From NCBI RefSeq assembly GCF_009730915.1, contig NC_052473.1:18496100-18560099 (forward strand): 64,000 nucleotides of DNA, in the 5' to 3' direction. Below are positions 11,316 to 23,754 of the stretch, one piece after another. Numbering within the stretch: position 1 is the stretch's first letter; each line of letters starts with the position of its first letter. This DNA is from Dioscorea cayenensis subsp. rotundata. Its lineage: Eukaryota; Streptophyta; Magnoliopsida; Dioscoreales; Dioscoreaceae. Position numbers and translations under genes: made by a program. The notes beneath the pieces are model-generated. The model did no database searches. It saw only the letters and a program-made list of their open reading frames with translations, and was not told the DNA's origin.

Positions 11316-14179
11316 TAAATCCAGCGCTGGCGCTCGCTCGCTCGCGCGCGCGCTCGTCGTCTCGTGTCGTGCCGTTCCAACGAAAGAAACGCGACGAGAG
11401 CGACGCCCAAGAGCTTCCTCGTTCGAGCACTGCAGCCAAACACACACACACAGGGTTTTCTTTTATTTTATTTTATTTTATTATATATATATATATAATA
11501 AATAAATAAATAAAATTATATTTATTCAAAATGACTTAAACTGATAAAAAAAAAAGACACAAAAATATATTTATCAAAATAAAATTATAAATAACTCGGT
11601 AATTAATCAGAGTGTGGGTGGTAACTCATCTCCCTTCCGAATATAGTTGTGGTTTACTCATATTTATAATATAATAATATAGAAAATACTGGAATAAAAT
11701 ATTTAAAAATTCAAAAATAATTTATTTAAAGATATAATTAAATGAAAAAATTACCTAGTTGAATCTTATGACTTAACTATATATTTTAAATAATTAAAAA
11801 TATGTTCTAATGACCATATATATATAACATAAATTTTTAATTTTGGTGTAGTTCAAATGATGAGGACATTGATATTGTTCTGATACCAAAAGTCATAAAG
11901 AGATATTTAGCTATTGTTATTAAACACTTTTGCTCAACACTACCCGGCCCAAGTTTGATTGGGCCGTTAGGCCATTAATTATATTTATATTAAAAAGCAT
12001 TAATTAAATTATTATTTAAAAAAATATACTTTAAAAATACATTTAAAAACATAAAATAGATTATAAAATAATAAGTTTATGATTTTGGAGATTTTCTAAT
12101 GATAACCAGACAAGAAAAACTGAAAACCAAGAAGTAAATTGGCCACGGTCCATGAGCCCGGCAAAATTACTGAGTATGGGCCTTCAATTAAATGGGCCTT
12201 AGTTTTGCAATAAATTGATTAATTATGAATAAAATTATTAAAAAAATCAAATTAGAATAACAATGATGATTGTGGAATAAAATTTTTTCTCTATTCTAAT
12301 TTTATTTATTTTTTATACCATTCTATTAGTTTTGTGGAGCTTTATTAAAAAAAACAATTTTTTATACTTAAAGTGCATTTTAATTTAGGAGAATATTTTA
12401 AGTATTAAAAAGTAAATATTTTTTTTTTATGATTTCCCCTTTATTAAGTTTTACATGTAAATTCAACCCAATAAACAACAATTAGTGGATATGAAATCAG
12501 ATAGATTGATATGAAAGGTTCATGTTTTGCTCAGTATAATATCAAGCTTTCAATTAGTTCAAAGAATTAATTAACTTTTGCTTCTGAATGAAAACATTGT
12601 GACATCTCAATTATATTCATTGAATAACAAATTTAATTATATTTTATAAGATAGACAAAGAACATGAATTAGATCTAAAAGAGTATACAATAAATATACA
12701 AAACAACCACTAAACATAGTCACATAGATATAGATATTAACTTAATATGGATAACAATTATCTTATCTGTCCTTTTCTAAAGTTTTTTATGAGTGAAAAG
12801 TTTAAACTCATCAACTTGTTGCATTATTATTGCCATTGTTTATGGGAGCATTATTAAGTCACAAAAGTTGGATTTCAGATGATCAATGTTAAATATATAT
12901 ATAAATATAGGTTCACTTTTTAGTACACTTTTAAGTAAGAGAATTATGAGAGAAATGATGACCAATTAGTGTTGAGTGAGATCCTAGTCACTGAGAAACT
13001 TAAGTTAAGAAATCAATACAACAAAATGAATGAACAAATGAAAAGACAATGAATTGATGATGAGCTTTTCTTTTTGCTCTCTTTACCAAGAAAAAAACAC
13101 AGAAACAAAATGCTTTAAAGAATGATGATGATGATAAGCAGGAGCCAAACTCTGTACTTTTTAGAAGGATAATGGAAGGCAATGAGAACTTCTAATTATG
13201 AAAGTTTGGCTTGTCTAATCAAACACAAAAGCATTAATCATTCTTTTCTGGTGTGAGTGCTTTGCAGAATCACTCAAAACATTCCATTTAATCAATTATT
13301 TCTTATCAGTGATCATTCCATAATTGCAAGATTTCAAGGTTTTGTTCTTGTTCTTTCTGATTTGATTTTTATGATTTGATGATTTTTTAACTGTTCTAGA
13401 GAATATGATAAGATCTCTCACTCTCAATTTGGAATCAGACCTTTGTTTGGTGTTAAATCACGCAAAAGGTTTCCTTTTTTCTGTTTGTTTACAAGTTAAT
13501 TAGAACATCTGTTTGATTGTTGTTTAACTAATTGATCACAATAAATCATTGGAAAAAAACACAATCTTTGTGTTTGTGTTTGTGTTTGTGTTTCTCCTTT
13601 AGACTCTGTTTAGTCTTCTTTTTATTTTTCATTTAACTTTTCCAATGTCTCTTTTCAGGCGTGCATGCAAAGCTCACACACTTCCAAACAAAACAAATGG
13701 CTCAAAGAACAATAAACACAAGACCATTGATCACCTTCTTTTTTCTTTCCTTCCTAACTTTCCTCTTTAATTCTTCCTTTTGCCATCCACTTTTCATTCA
13801 AAATTTTAATATAATTTGAATTACTTTGTGATTGAAGGGATTTTGTTTTGTTTTGTTTGTTATGGGCTATATATGTATATAAATTTAGCATTACATTATT
13901 TTTCTATTATTTCTCCAAAAAATTAAAATAAAAAACCTCCCTCCACTTGTGGATGTAAGTGAATTAACTGAACTGTTTAAATTCTCTTTTTTTTACTATT
14001 TATTTCTTATTTTTCTGTCTTCTATTAACCTCTCTAAGAATACCACAACAAAAAAGTTATGCACCATAAAATTCTAACATTGATCCATCCTTTTTTACAT
14101 ACCCAACTTAGAGATAAAATTTAAAATTAAAACAAAAAAAGAAGAAGAAAAGATTAAAAAAAAAAAAAAGATATACTAA
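11316..14179. other. intergenic spacer between zinc transporter and SMXL genes
   Basis: The first 150 bp or so, next to the transporter start, is GC-richer and holds its 5' leader; no clear TATA box. The remainder is AT-rich. A (TTTGTG)n stretch lies at about 13567-13594. Sequence near 14100-14179 should be the 3' untranslated region of the SMXL gene. No other gene recognised. Confidence 0.6.
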
Positions 14180-17044
14180 TTAATCTACATAGATAGATTT
14201 AGGAAGACATGATCCTTGAAAACCAACCACCCCAATAACATCTCCCTCTTTGTTACTATCCAAACACAACCAAACATTCCCGCCCTTTTTAACTGTCAAC
14301 AAACTTGTTTGAAATACTTGTTTCACCCATTCATCAAACACTTGCTCTGTAAATGTCCCACATGCTTTCACCATGCATTTCACTGTGTTACTATCCACCG
14401 AAAACTCCCCGGTCGCCTCCTGGATTTCTTTGAACGCTCGCCGGAGCTTCGACATGAGCTTTTCCGATAACTGTTGGTCTTTGGCAGGGTCGGAATTTAG
14501 AGTTATGCGCGGCATATCGATGTCTCCGTTGTCGTTATCGTTATCGGTCTCTTGTGTTAAGTCACTTGGCACGTCTTGTTCATCCTCCGCGCTAATGTTT
14601 AGATCGAGTTTTAGCTCACTCTCGCCGCCAATCTTTACTCGCTTTGATTTGTTCGGAAATTGGAGTTCTTGCTTCCTCTTTAGCTCATTGTTCTCTTTGG
14701 TGCAAAGCTTCATCTTGAGCACATTCATTGCTGAATCTCCATCAGAGGCAGTGATTAGTACAAAGATGGCATTTGCTAGATTGACTTTCCTTCCAATTTG
14801 TGAGAGTGATTTTGTCAAATTAGCTTGTGTTTGATCAATGCCATCAAGGAAGAACACGCATTTCGGATGTTTTGACAGGGCTCCAATCACGCCATCGATG
14901 AATTCATTTTCGCTCATTGCTGATACTTTCATGTTCATCTTGACAATAATCCTATCGGAGAAGCCACCGAACCAATCAGCGAGTACTCGTTCTATTCTTT
15001 GTTTAGCAATGTGATCACTCCCTTCTATCAATAAACAAGCTCCTTTCTTCGTGGTGGTCGATACACAATCTAGCAGAGCATCTATGATGGAAGGAATAAT
15101 CTCAGAGTGGCAGGAGATGTTCTCTTCTAATCTTCGACGTAATTCTTGTTTTCGATCATCATCCATTCCTTGAATTAATGAGTCCTTGGAAGTAGCTGAA
15201 TCAGAAATGAGAGGATTGCTGAGAGCAAGCGTAGTTCGGACATCCGTATTAGCACACTTCTTTAGTGAACTTAAACTCAATTCCGACAACCACTGCTTCG
15301 CAGAATTGATTGATCGATCCGGCGTCTGATAAGTTACTGAGTTGCTTAGCCACCATGGATTTGATGAACTAAACAATGGAGGATACAAATGTATCTGCTT
15401 ATTTCTGCTGTGATGAAGACTCTGACACAATCTACTCCATTTCCTCTTCAATTCAACCAATGTATCCTGAAATCAAAATCAGCAAATAATCAATTAGCTT
15501 ATATTTACTCGAAAAAAACTTTTTACAATCATCATACATACCTTTTGATTGTAATCTAATCTTTGAATCTGCAACCAAGATGGCAAACTGGTTTCATTCA
15601 TGTTGCTGTTGTTATTATGCTTGTAAAGTGAAGCTTCTTTTTCATAGTTGAGAGTGCACTCAGGACAGCAAATGAGTTTTTCTTGTTCTTCCTTCACACT
15701 GAACAACAACAACAACAAAGAATGAAAGAAAATAAGAAAACAGAGAATGAAAGATGAAAGAGAGACATGAATGAAAACACACACAAACCTTGAAGCTTGA
15801 AGACTCAATGCAAGACCACCAGAAGGAACAACAACAGCTTGAAGACTCCATTGATTTTCAAGTGAAGGTTGCCTTGTTTGGCACTTGATATAAGTCTGGT
15901 AATTAGCAGTGGCCATTAACCAAACTTTGAAGCTCTTAAGCTCTATCAACAATCTCTGCAGTTCTGCAACCATGAACTCCACTGGCTTAAATCCTAAAAC
16001 CTCAATCTCCTCATTAACCACCCATTTCAAATCACCAACATAAACAATCACACCACTGCTGCCATCGGCTAAGAATGAAATCTTCTTCTTTAGTTCAGAG
16101 ACTTTGATTTCAATCTCAGTTTTGGACATGAGCCTGAGATGAAGTGAAGAGAGATGGAACCTGAGAGCATGACAGCACTTAAGTTCATCAGGAATATCAA
16201 CACCTCTCTCTATTCTGCAAATCAACTCAGTGACAAGTCCTTCAGTGCTTGCAAGAGAGTCACCAACCACAACAGTGTTGTTCCTCTTTCCTTGCTTTCT
16301 AAGCATCACCTCAAAAACCACCTTCAAATCCTCCTTCTGAGATGGTTTCAAGACTTGGTTAATGAACTCTCTATGACAGGAAGAAGAAGAAGAAGAAGAG
16401 CAAGGAGAAGAAGAAGAAGAAGAAGATGATGATGATAATGAGTATTCTTCAATATTAGCTTTGACACAAGTACTAGAGAATCCAGCTTCTCTCATCACTC
16501 TACTGACACTTGGGTCATCTAAAATGGAGATAATGAGCTGCTCCAACTCAACTTTAATAGCCAAAAGAGGTTGTTGTTGTTGTTGTTGTTGTTGCTGCTG
16601 CTGCTGCTGCTGCTGTTGTGATTGTTGTGGTTGTTGTTGCTGTTGTTCAATGGAGCCTCTCCTCTGATGAGCTTGAGCTCTCTTAAGAGCAGCAATGAGA
16701 GCATTGGAAAGAGAAGGGTGAGGATGAGTTAAAGGACCAGAAGAAGGAGGAGGAATGGTAGGTAATCTATTGAGAGCCACATTGAAACAAAGCTCAAGAG
16801 CTCTACACTGAAGTGGATGAGAAGAAGGATGATGAGGATGTGACTTAAGACAAGCTCTTCTCAGAACATTAGGAGAAGGAAAACAAGAAGAAGAAGAAGG
16901 AGAGAAACTAAGCAAAGTTGCAGCAACATGAAGAGGAGTCACTTGAGCATGGCCTCTTCTTCTAGCCAAACTCAAAGACTGTTTCAGCACTGAGGCTGCC
17001 TCTAGAGTGAGGGCCTGTTGCACACTCTGAGCTCCTGTTCGCAT
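14180..17044 (-). CDS. SMAX1-LIKE protein, SMXL3/4/5 type (ClpB-like transcriptional repressor)
   Basis: Three exons, 15789-17044, 15542-15698 and 14180-15466 (2700 nt, 899 aa), all in frame. SMXL proteins are nuclear, ClpB-derived corepressors; SMXL3/4/5 promote phloem formation in Arabidopsis. Seen: the double Clp-N region beginning MRTGAQSVQQALTLEAA and ARRRGHAQVTPLHVAATLL; a degenerate P-loop RNNTVVVGDS (254-263); a CCPEC motif in exon 2; a second ATPase-like domain with VFFLDGID; and an EAR repression motif LDLNI (758-762). No RGKT degron, which in SMXL6/7/8 (D53) makes the protein degradable by strigolactone signalling, so the SMXL3/4/5 clade fits best. The ATG opening MRTG was chosen as the conserved family start, although the frame stays open upstream through a poly-Gly (GGT)n stretch. 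Oddities: a run of 23 Gln within residues 134-158 and a Ser-rich tract at 202-222. Confidence 0.92.
16563..16640. repeat. CAG/CAA repeat coding poly-glutamine in the SMXL gene
   Basis: On the plus strand GTTGTTGTT... followed by GCTGCTGCT..., with two short interruptions; on the coding strand mixed CAA and CAG codons. It falls between the two halves of the Clp-N region in a part expected to be a flexible linker. Confidence 0.9.
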
Positions 17045-18883
17045 TACTTTGCACCCCAAAACACCACCCCCCCACCCACACCCACCACCACCACCACCAC
17101 CACCACCCCAAACTGTCAAACTGTGAGGGGAGAGTGAACAAGGATGAAGGTGGTGGCTTTATGGAGGAAAAACAGAGACTTTGGAAGTTCCCAAGATGAT
17201 AAAAAGATAGTGAAAAGATGAAGAGGAGATCTTCTTGACAAACTACAAATCCCACTAAAAACACACACACAGAATTAGTAAAAAAGCATTGCATTTGGCA
17301 TGCTTTCACAAAAGGTGGCAAGAATGTCACTTTTCTTCTTTTTTTATTATTTTGAAATGAAATTAGAGAAAGTGAGTTAGAGTGTGACAAGTTCCCTCTC
17401 TTTTCCTCTATTTTGAACTAGTAAAAAAACTTCCCCTCTTGTTATCTTATAAGTTATAATTTTAAAATAAATAGAAAAAAATAAATAAATGGTGTTTGAT
17501 GTCATGAGGGAGGGCAAGGCAAACCTTGTTGTAAGGGAACTGTTAATAATATTCCCTTGCCTCCTCTCATAAAAGTACTACAAAAAGCAAGTCACTGTCT
17601 CTGCTCCTATTGCATTCTTCTATTACCATTAGTCCTTTTCATGCCATCCAATATCTTTCACTCACTTTGAATCACCACTTGAATTTATTGGGTTAATTTG
17701 ACTTACAACTCCATGCAGTAAAATTTTGTATGGTAAAAAATATCAAGAAGAAAAAAGTACATAGTATCATGATTAAAATTGTTGTTAGGCAAACTTGGAC
17801 TTTTGAGTTCATCCATTGAAATTTCTTGAGAAATCCAAAATTTAATTAAAATATATAAATGTTTAAAGACTTTGTCTGATTTGTAATTTTGAACACAATT
17901 GTGATTTGTAGAAATATATACAGTGGCTCTCTTTTGTTAGTGGTTTTCTTCTGTTTTGAGGTTTTTAATGAAAAAATTTGCATGATTTAATTTTAATATT
18001 ATTATTTATTTGCTGTTTCATTGTGTTTTGAATTAAAGTGCAATTTATCTTTTTAAAATGAAGAATAATAAAACTTTTTTTTTAAAAAAAATTACCATTA
18101 CAATGAACAATAATTTCATTAGTGTATTCAATTGTGCTTTTTGTACAATAATTTGAGAACCATTGTATGTACTTATATATGTATGTATATGTGTGTATAG
18201 TATATAATATATACATAAAGAAAATTAATTTTTAAATTTTTATAATAATTAAATAAATATGTTTTAGAGTGAGATGAGATATAATGGATAACAAGTAAGC
18301 ATGACAAATTATAACAATTGATAGTGCTTTTAGTACAATAATTTGAGTACCATGTTGGGCATGCTTACACCAAAGAGACAATAAACAAGTCAGACAGATA
18401 AAGAAGCATATCATGCTCTAGTGGACAGTATATAAGTTTGAGATTTAGCCTATCAATTATCATAAAAGTTTATATAAAGAATAATTTTAAATTTTCAAAA
18501 AACAAAAATATAGGTTTTTTTTCACATATATACCCTTGGAAAAACCCTAAAGTTACACATATACCCTTCTCATAGTTAACTATGATTAATTGTCTTATAT
18601 AAAAAATATGAATCTAACTAATTTGTTTGAATACTTATTCTTTTGATATTTTAGTTGAAATATATAAATATAATATAAAATTTACAAATGTGCATATTTA
18701 TATATATTTATATCTTGTGGATTCTCAAGTATTTTTTAGTATCAGGGTTGTATAACATAATATAATGTAATATTCCCTAACTCAGATTTGTCTCTAGTAA
18801 CATTATGTGTGTGTATATATATATGAAATAAAAAATATTTAGATATTATTGATATAAAGAAATATTTTATATATTTTTATTTA
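17045..18883. other. SMXL 5' leader and AT-rich spacer up to the MULE
   Basis: A (CCA)n run at 17082-17107 ((GGT)n on the coding strand) lies just upstream of the SMXL start. Beyond it are AT-rich sequence, (TA)-rich patches and a phrase around 18530-18570 (ATATACCCTTGGAAAAACC) that looks like part of an old repeat. No gene recognised. Confidence 0.55.
18875..18883. repeat. 9-bp target site duplication, left copy (MULE)
   Basis: TTTTATTTA, identical to 28517-28525 at the other end of the element. Confidence 0.85.
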
Positions 18884-19887
18884 GTGGAAATTGCCAAAAA
18901 AACCCTTTAAGTTTGTAAAATTGCCAAAAACACCCCGTTAGTTTTGCAATCCCCAAAAACCCCCTCCTTTTAAAGTCTATGTTTTTCAAACCCCCAAACC
19001 CTGTAACGGATGTGAACGGAGTGAGTTTCAAATTTTTTTGGACGAAAATGCCCTTGCATGGGGGAGTCGTGGTGCTGACCCATCTCGGCGATTTGAGAGG
19101 AAGTGGGGGTTTTCCGTAGGGTAACCCCAGAGAGCGAATTTATTGGAGCCGTTTAATTGCTTTTTCTCAACTCACGTCTTGACTTTTCCATTTCGAGTCG
19201 TCTCGAAAGTTGTCTCTACCGTGAAAGCCTCTGTAATTGCCATTTCATCAGCTTTTCCCTTTCCACCGGGTATCTCGAAGGAGAAGTCCCCATGTAACTA
19301 GTTGGCGTTTCATCGATTCTGATCTAAGGTATTGAGTATGGTTTTTATGTTAACTGCTTACATTACTAAAAGAAAGATTTTTTTCGGTTTTGTTTTGTGC
19401 TCCTGTTTTTTTGTTGGAAGATATTGAAGTCTGAGGGGGATTTCTAGTTTGGGGTTTTGTTAGTCTGCGAGGAGATTTCTCGGCTAGGGGTTTTTGTTTT
19501 TGTTTTGCATTTTTCGTATGTATACACTATCGAAATAGTTTTTTTCGATTATTATGATTTGTGTAATATTTATAATGTACATTTCCGTTTCGTTTGATAT
19601 GGTTGCGATTTTACAAATGAGGGTTGACGTTTAAGAAATGAGATGTTCTGAGTTTAACATTTGTTGTCTCTGTTTAAGTATTCTCGTCTACTGTTTAACA
19701 AAAATGGGTCTCTGTTTAACATTTTATATCTCTGTTTAATAAGCGAGAGTTCTACCGTTTAAAAACCTTATATTTTCAGCTTAAACTTTTTGTCAATCTG
19801 CGAGGCTTGTGATTATGGCGGTCAACCTAGTTAATGGGCGTTGCTATTTGACACGGTTGTGGAGACCTTAGTGAATTGAAAGTTAAC

Positions 19888-22800
19888 ATGACCCCTCGAC
19901 CTTTGGGAGATTATTCGAAGGACACCGTTTGCGGCTTATCTGAGTGGAAGCCATATACCAAGAGAGGGCCCTTCTTGATTCTCTTTTGCAAAGATGCGAT
20001 GGTCGCATCGATAAATTCGGGATCGGGAAAGCCTGCTGAGTTTCGGGACCTCAAGATGTGGCCCTCGTTCTTGAGTACCGCGTTGCGATGGCGAGCGGTG
20101 GTCTTTCGAAGAAGAAAACCGGTCGGGCGTTCGAAGGTCGGTATCTATCGAAAGACCCTACGAGAGAGCGGAGACTCCATCAAGAGCACTGCAGTGCAGA
20201 CTTGTTCGACGGAGGGAGAAGAAGATAATTTTTGTCAAACTCCGATGGTGTACCTCATGGGGACGATCCTCTTCCCAAATACATCATGCTCGGTTCGAGC
20301 CCGGATCGTTGATTACGTCGATGATCTACCGGCCCAGTGGGAGGCGATCTGGCGTGGGCGCGAGGCGGCACAAGTGGCTTATGGAGGATATTCCATGGCG
20401 GCCGCCCGAGTGCAAGATAGATCTGCGGGAAGAAGACCAACACGAGGGTACATTAAGGGTTGCTCGGTCGCGCTTAACGTCCGGTTTTACTGGTGGCCGG
20501 AGCGGGGAAGAAAGTCCGTTTCAGCGAGATCCCAAGGATCTTTCGTGCTACGGTGAAAGTACTTCAGGGAAGCAGCTGACGGTAGAAAAGCGAGCTTGTC
20601 ATCGCTCGATGGAAAAGAGGTAATAAATCATGGACGATGTTTAACATAAGTCTTTAATGTTTAAACATTTTATTTAGCGTTTAACTTTAGTATTTACCGT
20701 TTAACTCTTATTACATACTTGGTTTAAATATTTTTGTTCTCCGTTTAATTATATTCTATAACGTTTAAATATATAGTTTTTTTATAGTTTAAAATGAATG
20801 ATCTCATTGAAATTGTTTGGTTTTACATATGTTAGTTTCACGAGTGGATTCCGTGAATCTTTGAAAAAGAAATATTTGTTGGCGCCCAACTGAGCGGATG
20901 GATGCCATTGCTCCGGGAACCACTTGCTCGAAGGCGGGATGAGAGGCGGCCTCTCATCGTGCTTGTGGCCCGGGCCCGATTCTCCTACTTCCGACCCACC
21001 ACGCGCACGCGTTCCTCGGCCAGGGAGAAGCCCTCCCCTACCCGGCGATTGCAGACAACCCCCTACCACGACAGCAGCGGTCCCCACGACCATGGCGGCC
21101 CCTCCGGCAGTGGCGGCCCACGTAACATTAGGGCGAAGATGTCACCGCAACTCTTATGCAGGCGTGCCAGATATTGATGACCGAGTTTCCTCGGCTATGC
21201 CGCTCGTGTGGGGCGGCTGGAAGGGCGTTCATGGCCAGTTGCGCCATCCCTCGAAAGAACCGAAGCACCGGGGACGAGCGAGGCGTCGAATTTGGCGACG
21301 GCGACATCATCGGGAAGGTCGTTCAAAGGCGGCCACATTCGAAGAGACTTGCGAAAAAGAGGAGAACAATCGCCTCTGTCTCCACGCCGGTGACGATGAA
21401 ACAATAGCAACACCATCGGTGGTGATCGTTTATTCTTGAGTCATCGCCCGTTGATGACATGGCCGTGAGCGGTGGAGGACATCGTAGATGATGTGGCCGT
21501 TGCTGCGGTTGAGAAAGGTCGTTGACTCTCTTCTCGATGAAATCGTCGACCCGGTGGGCAAACGTTTGCAGAGATGCGGCGTCGAAAGATGGACACAATC
21601 CACGAAGGTCGAGAACAAGTTAAGGGTGTGTCTCCCGATGATCTTTGTTGTCATGGCCACGGTTGAGAAGATCGTCGAATCCGTTGCTGGTGGCCGTGGC
21701 AAGCGATCAGCATGACCCAGCGGGGACACAATCCCACCACAACAAGAACCATGTAAGGAAGTGTCTGCGGTTGATCTTTGTCGCCGTCGTCCCAGCGTCG
21801 AAGCCGGACACAATCCCACAACAAGAACAACAATGTAAGGATGTGTCGCGGGTTGATCTTTCGTCGCCATCGTCCCGCATCGAAGGAAGATGCTAATGAA
21901 GACCCCGACCGAAAGCAGCGAGAGAGATGATCGAGGCCCGATCGAAAAATTGGACGAGACGGCTCGGAAAGCTTTTATTCGAAGAAGAAGAAATGGGTTG
22001 GCTCTGAGTCGTCTTAACAAATCTGACGAGGAGTTGATGAGGATCTTCCTCAGCTGCTCTATGGACGCAGGTAAGTGTAACGTTTTTATGATATTGTTTA
22101 AAGAGTTTCTTATAGTGTTTAACTATTACCTAATAGTGTTTTAATACGATTATGTTATCATTTAAGTTTTAAGCCTTACTGTTTAATTATATATAATATC
22201 ATGTAACGATTGATAATATCATTTAAATATTTACTGATATGGTCTTCTAATATCTCATTATCGTTTAACCTCAGACTGTCGTGTGGAAGAATGGCATCTG
22301 TCGACCTCACGTGACGAGGTTATACTACGCTTGAGGGGAAGGAGATGGTCGTTGATGATGTGATGGGACGCTTTTCGTATGCATAATACAAAAAGTCGTC
22401 GAGCGAAAAGCCCGTATCCTTACGAAAGCGCGCCTCCATCATCGAGACCGCTTACGTTGTTTATGTCAAAGCGGGGACGACGCACATGACATAATTATGG
22501 CTATGATCGGGGATGCTTTGTGCGCGACTGCGTGAAGTTCAAATTGTCGTCCTCCGATAATCATGAATGGCCACTTCCATGTCGTCGTCACGGACGATGA
22601 TAAACAAGAATCAGGGCGTTATTCTTCGTGTCAGAAAGTGCGATAAGGGACAGCGTTGGACATGGTAAGTTCTTTAATTATGTCCGATTAATATCTGTTT
22701 GGTATTTAAATCGGTATTCTAATCTCGACTTGCATATCTCGGCAGTGGAATCTATTCGACCTTTGTGTCGATATGGAGTTAAGCGAGTCGGCGACAACAA

Positions 22801-23020
22801 AGTACCCGCTCGTGCGCGACACGAAACCCAGCGCCAAAAACAAGGAAGCGTCGATTGCGCCGTCTACGTCATGCGGTTTATCGAGCAATTCTGTGGGGTG
22901 AGAAGTTACGACTACCGCATGACAGACGTTCCTTACCTCGGATTACGGTATGTTACCCGCATACTTAAGGAGGGAGGCGGTAGGGCGTCCATGACAAAGG
23001 GGGTCGTCATAGCGGGTTAA
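19888..23020 (+). pseudogene. decayed DUF1985 / Ulp1-like cysteine protease gene of the MULE
   Basis: Several plus-strand coding blocks separated by AT-rich, intron-like stretches (about 20620-20880, 22070-22270, 22660-22730). The first block contains LMGTILFPNTSCSV and IVDYVDDLPAQWE, the pattern of plant transposon DUF1985 proteins. The last shows an Ulp1 peptidase: HFHVVVTDDDKQE near 22570 (candidate catalytic His and Asp) and QGSVDCAVYVMRFIEQF near 22846 (candidate catalytic Cys inside DCAVYVM). Ulp1-family enzymes cleave SUMO or related modifiers; in MULEs their role is unknown. Stops and frame changes interrupt the blocks, for instance after the HFHVVV segment and between the DUF1985 parts, so no full product is expected. 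Exon borders were not resolved. The middle, about 20900-21900, is GC-rich and repetitive, with no domain I recognise. Confidence 0.75.
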
Positions 23021-23090
23021 ATTACATTTTTGAATAACATGTCTTGTATATCGATCATCGATTTTGTTTTCAAATGTAAATCTGGACAAA

Positions 23091-23632
23091 TTCAATTCAT
23101 TGTTTTTCGTGTTCGAAGAACATGACTTGTATATCTTAATGTAAATTTTGTTTGTTTTGAATTGTAAAAGCGGGTTAAATTCCATTCGGTTTTATTTCAT
23201 TGTTTAATTTACGTTGTGATTGTGTACATTTCACTTTCATTGTTTAAATATAGTATATATCGTTTAAACATCAGTTTTAAATATTTCAAATTACGGTGTA
23301 CCCGTTTAAAAATAACACTTTCTCTGTTTAAATGAATGCACTTATTGTTTAACTAAATATGGAAAGTTGCCCATCAATACACAATTCAATTCATTGTTTT
23401 TGTTTTCGAAGAACATGACTTGTATATCTCAATGTAAATTTTGTTTGTTTTCAATTGTAAAGGCGAGGTTAAATTTCATTCGAGTTTCATTTCATTGTTT
23501 AATTTACGTTGTAGTTGTGTACATTTCCGTTTCATTGTTTAAATATACCATATATCGTTTAAACATCGGTTGAAATATTTCAAATTACGAGTGTATCCGT
23601 TTAAAAATAACAATGTCTCCGTGTAAATACAT
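23091..23632. repeat. imperfect tandem duplication, about 294-bp unit
   Basis: Unit 1 starts at 23091 and unit 2 at 23385, both with TTCAATTCATTGTTTTT. Shared in order: TCGAAGAACATGACTTGTAT, AATGTAAATTTTGTTTGTTT, TTGTTTAATTTACGTTGT, TCGTTTAAACATC and CCGTTTAAAAATAAC. The second unit is truncated at about 23630. The duplicated sequence is non-coding and lies between the protease and transposase genes. Confidence 0.85.
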
Positions 23633-23754
23633 TCGATTAGATTATAAATACACAATGTTTCCACTCATCGCGTCGGTTTATTAACAATGCCTAGTCGGGC
23701 GAGTTTCATTCACAAGATCAGTCGATTGTGGCCGGATCCTTGGCGGCTAGCTGA

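Noticed and set aside
11013..11451. Upstream starts for the zinc transporter frame
   Set aside because: The extra residues look like 5' leader; the start at 11315 opens a presequence-like segment and gives a correct 460-aa product.
16154..16667. Plus-strand frames with poly-Arg and poly-Cys runs
   Set aside because: Antisense shadows of the SMXL poly-Ser and poly-Gln codons.
15494..17119. Upstream start of the SMXL frame that adds a poly-Gly N terminus
   Set aside because: The conserved family start MRTG lies downstream; the added part is a (GGT)n microsatellite in the leader.
20900..22020. Many overlapping GC-rich open frames on both strands
   Set aside because: They lie in the decayed middle of the MULE protease gene; mutual overlap in several frames indicates composition, not genes.
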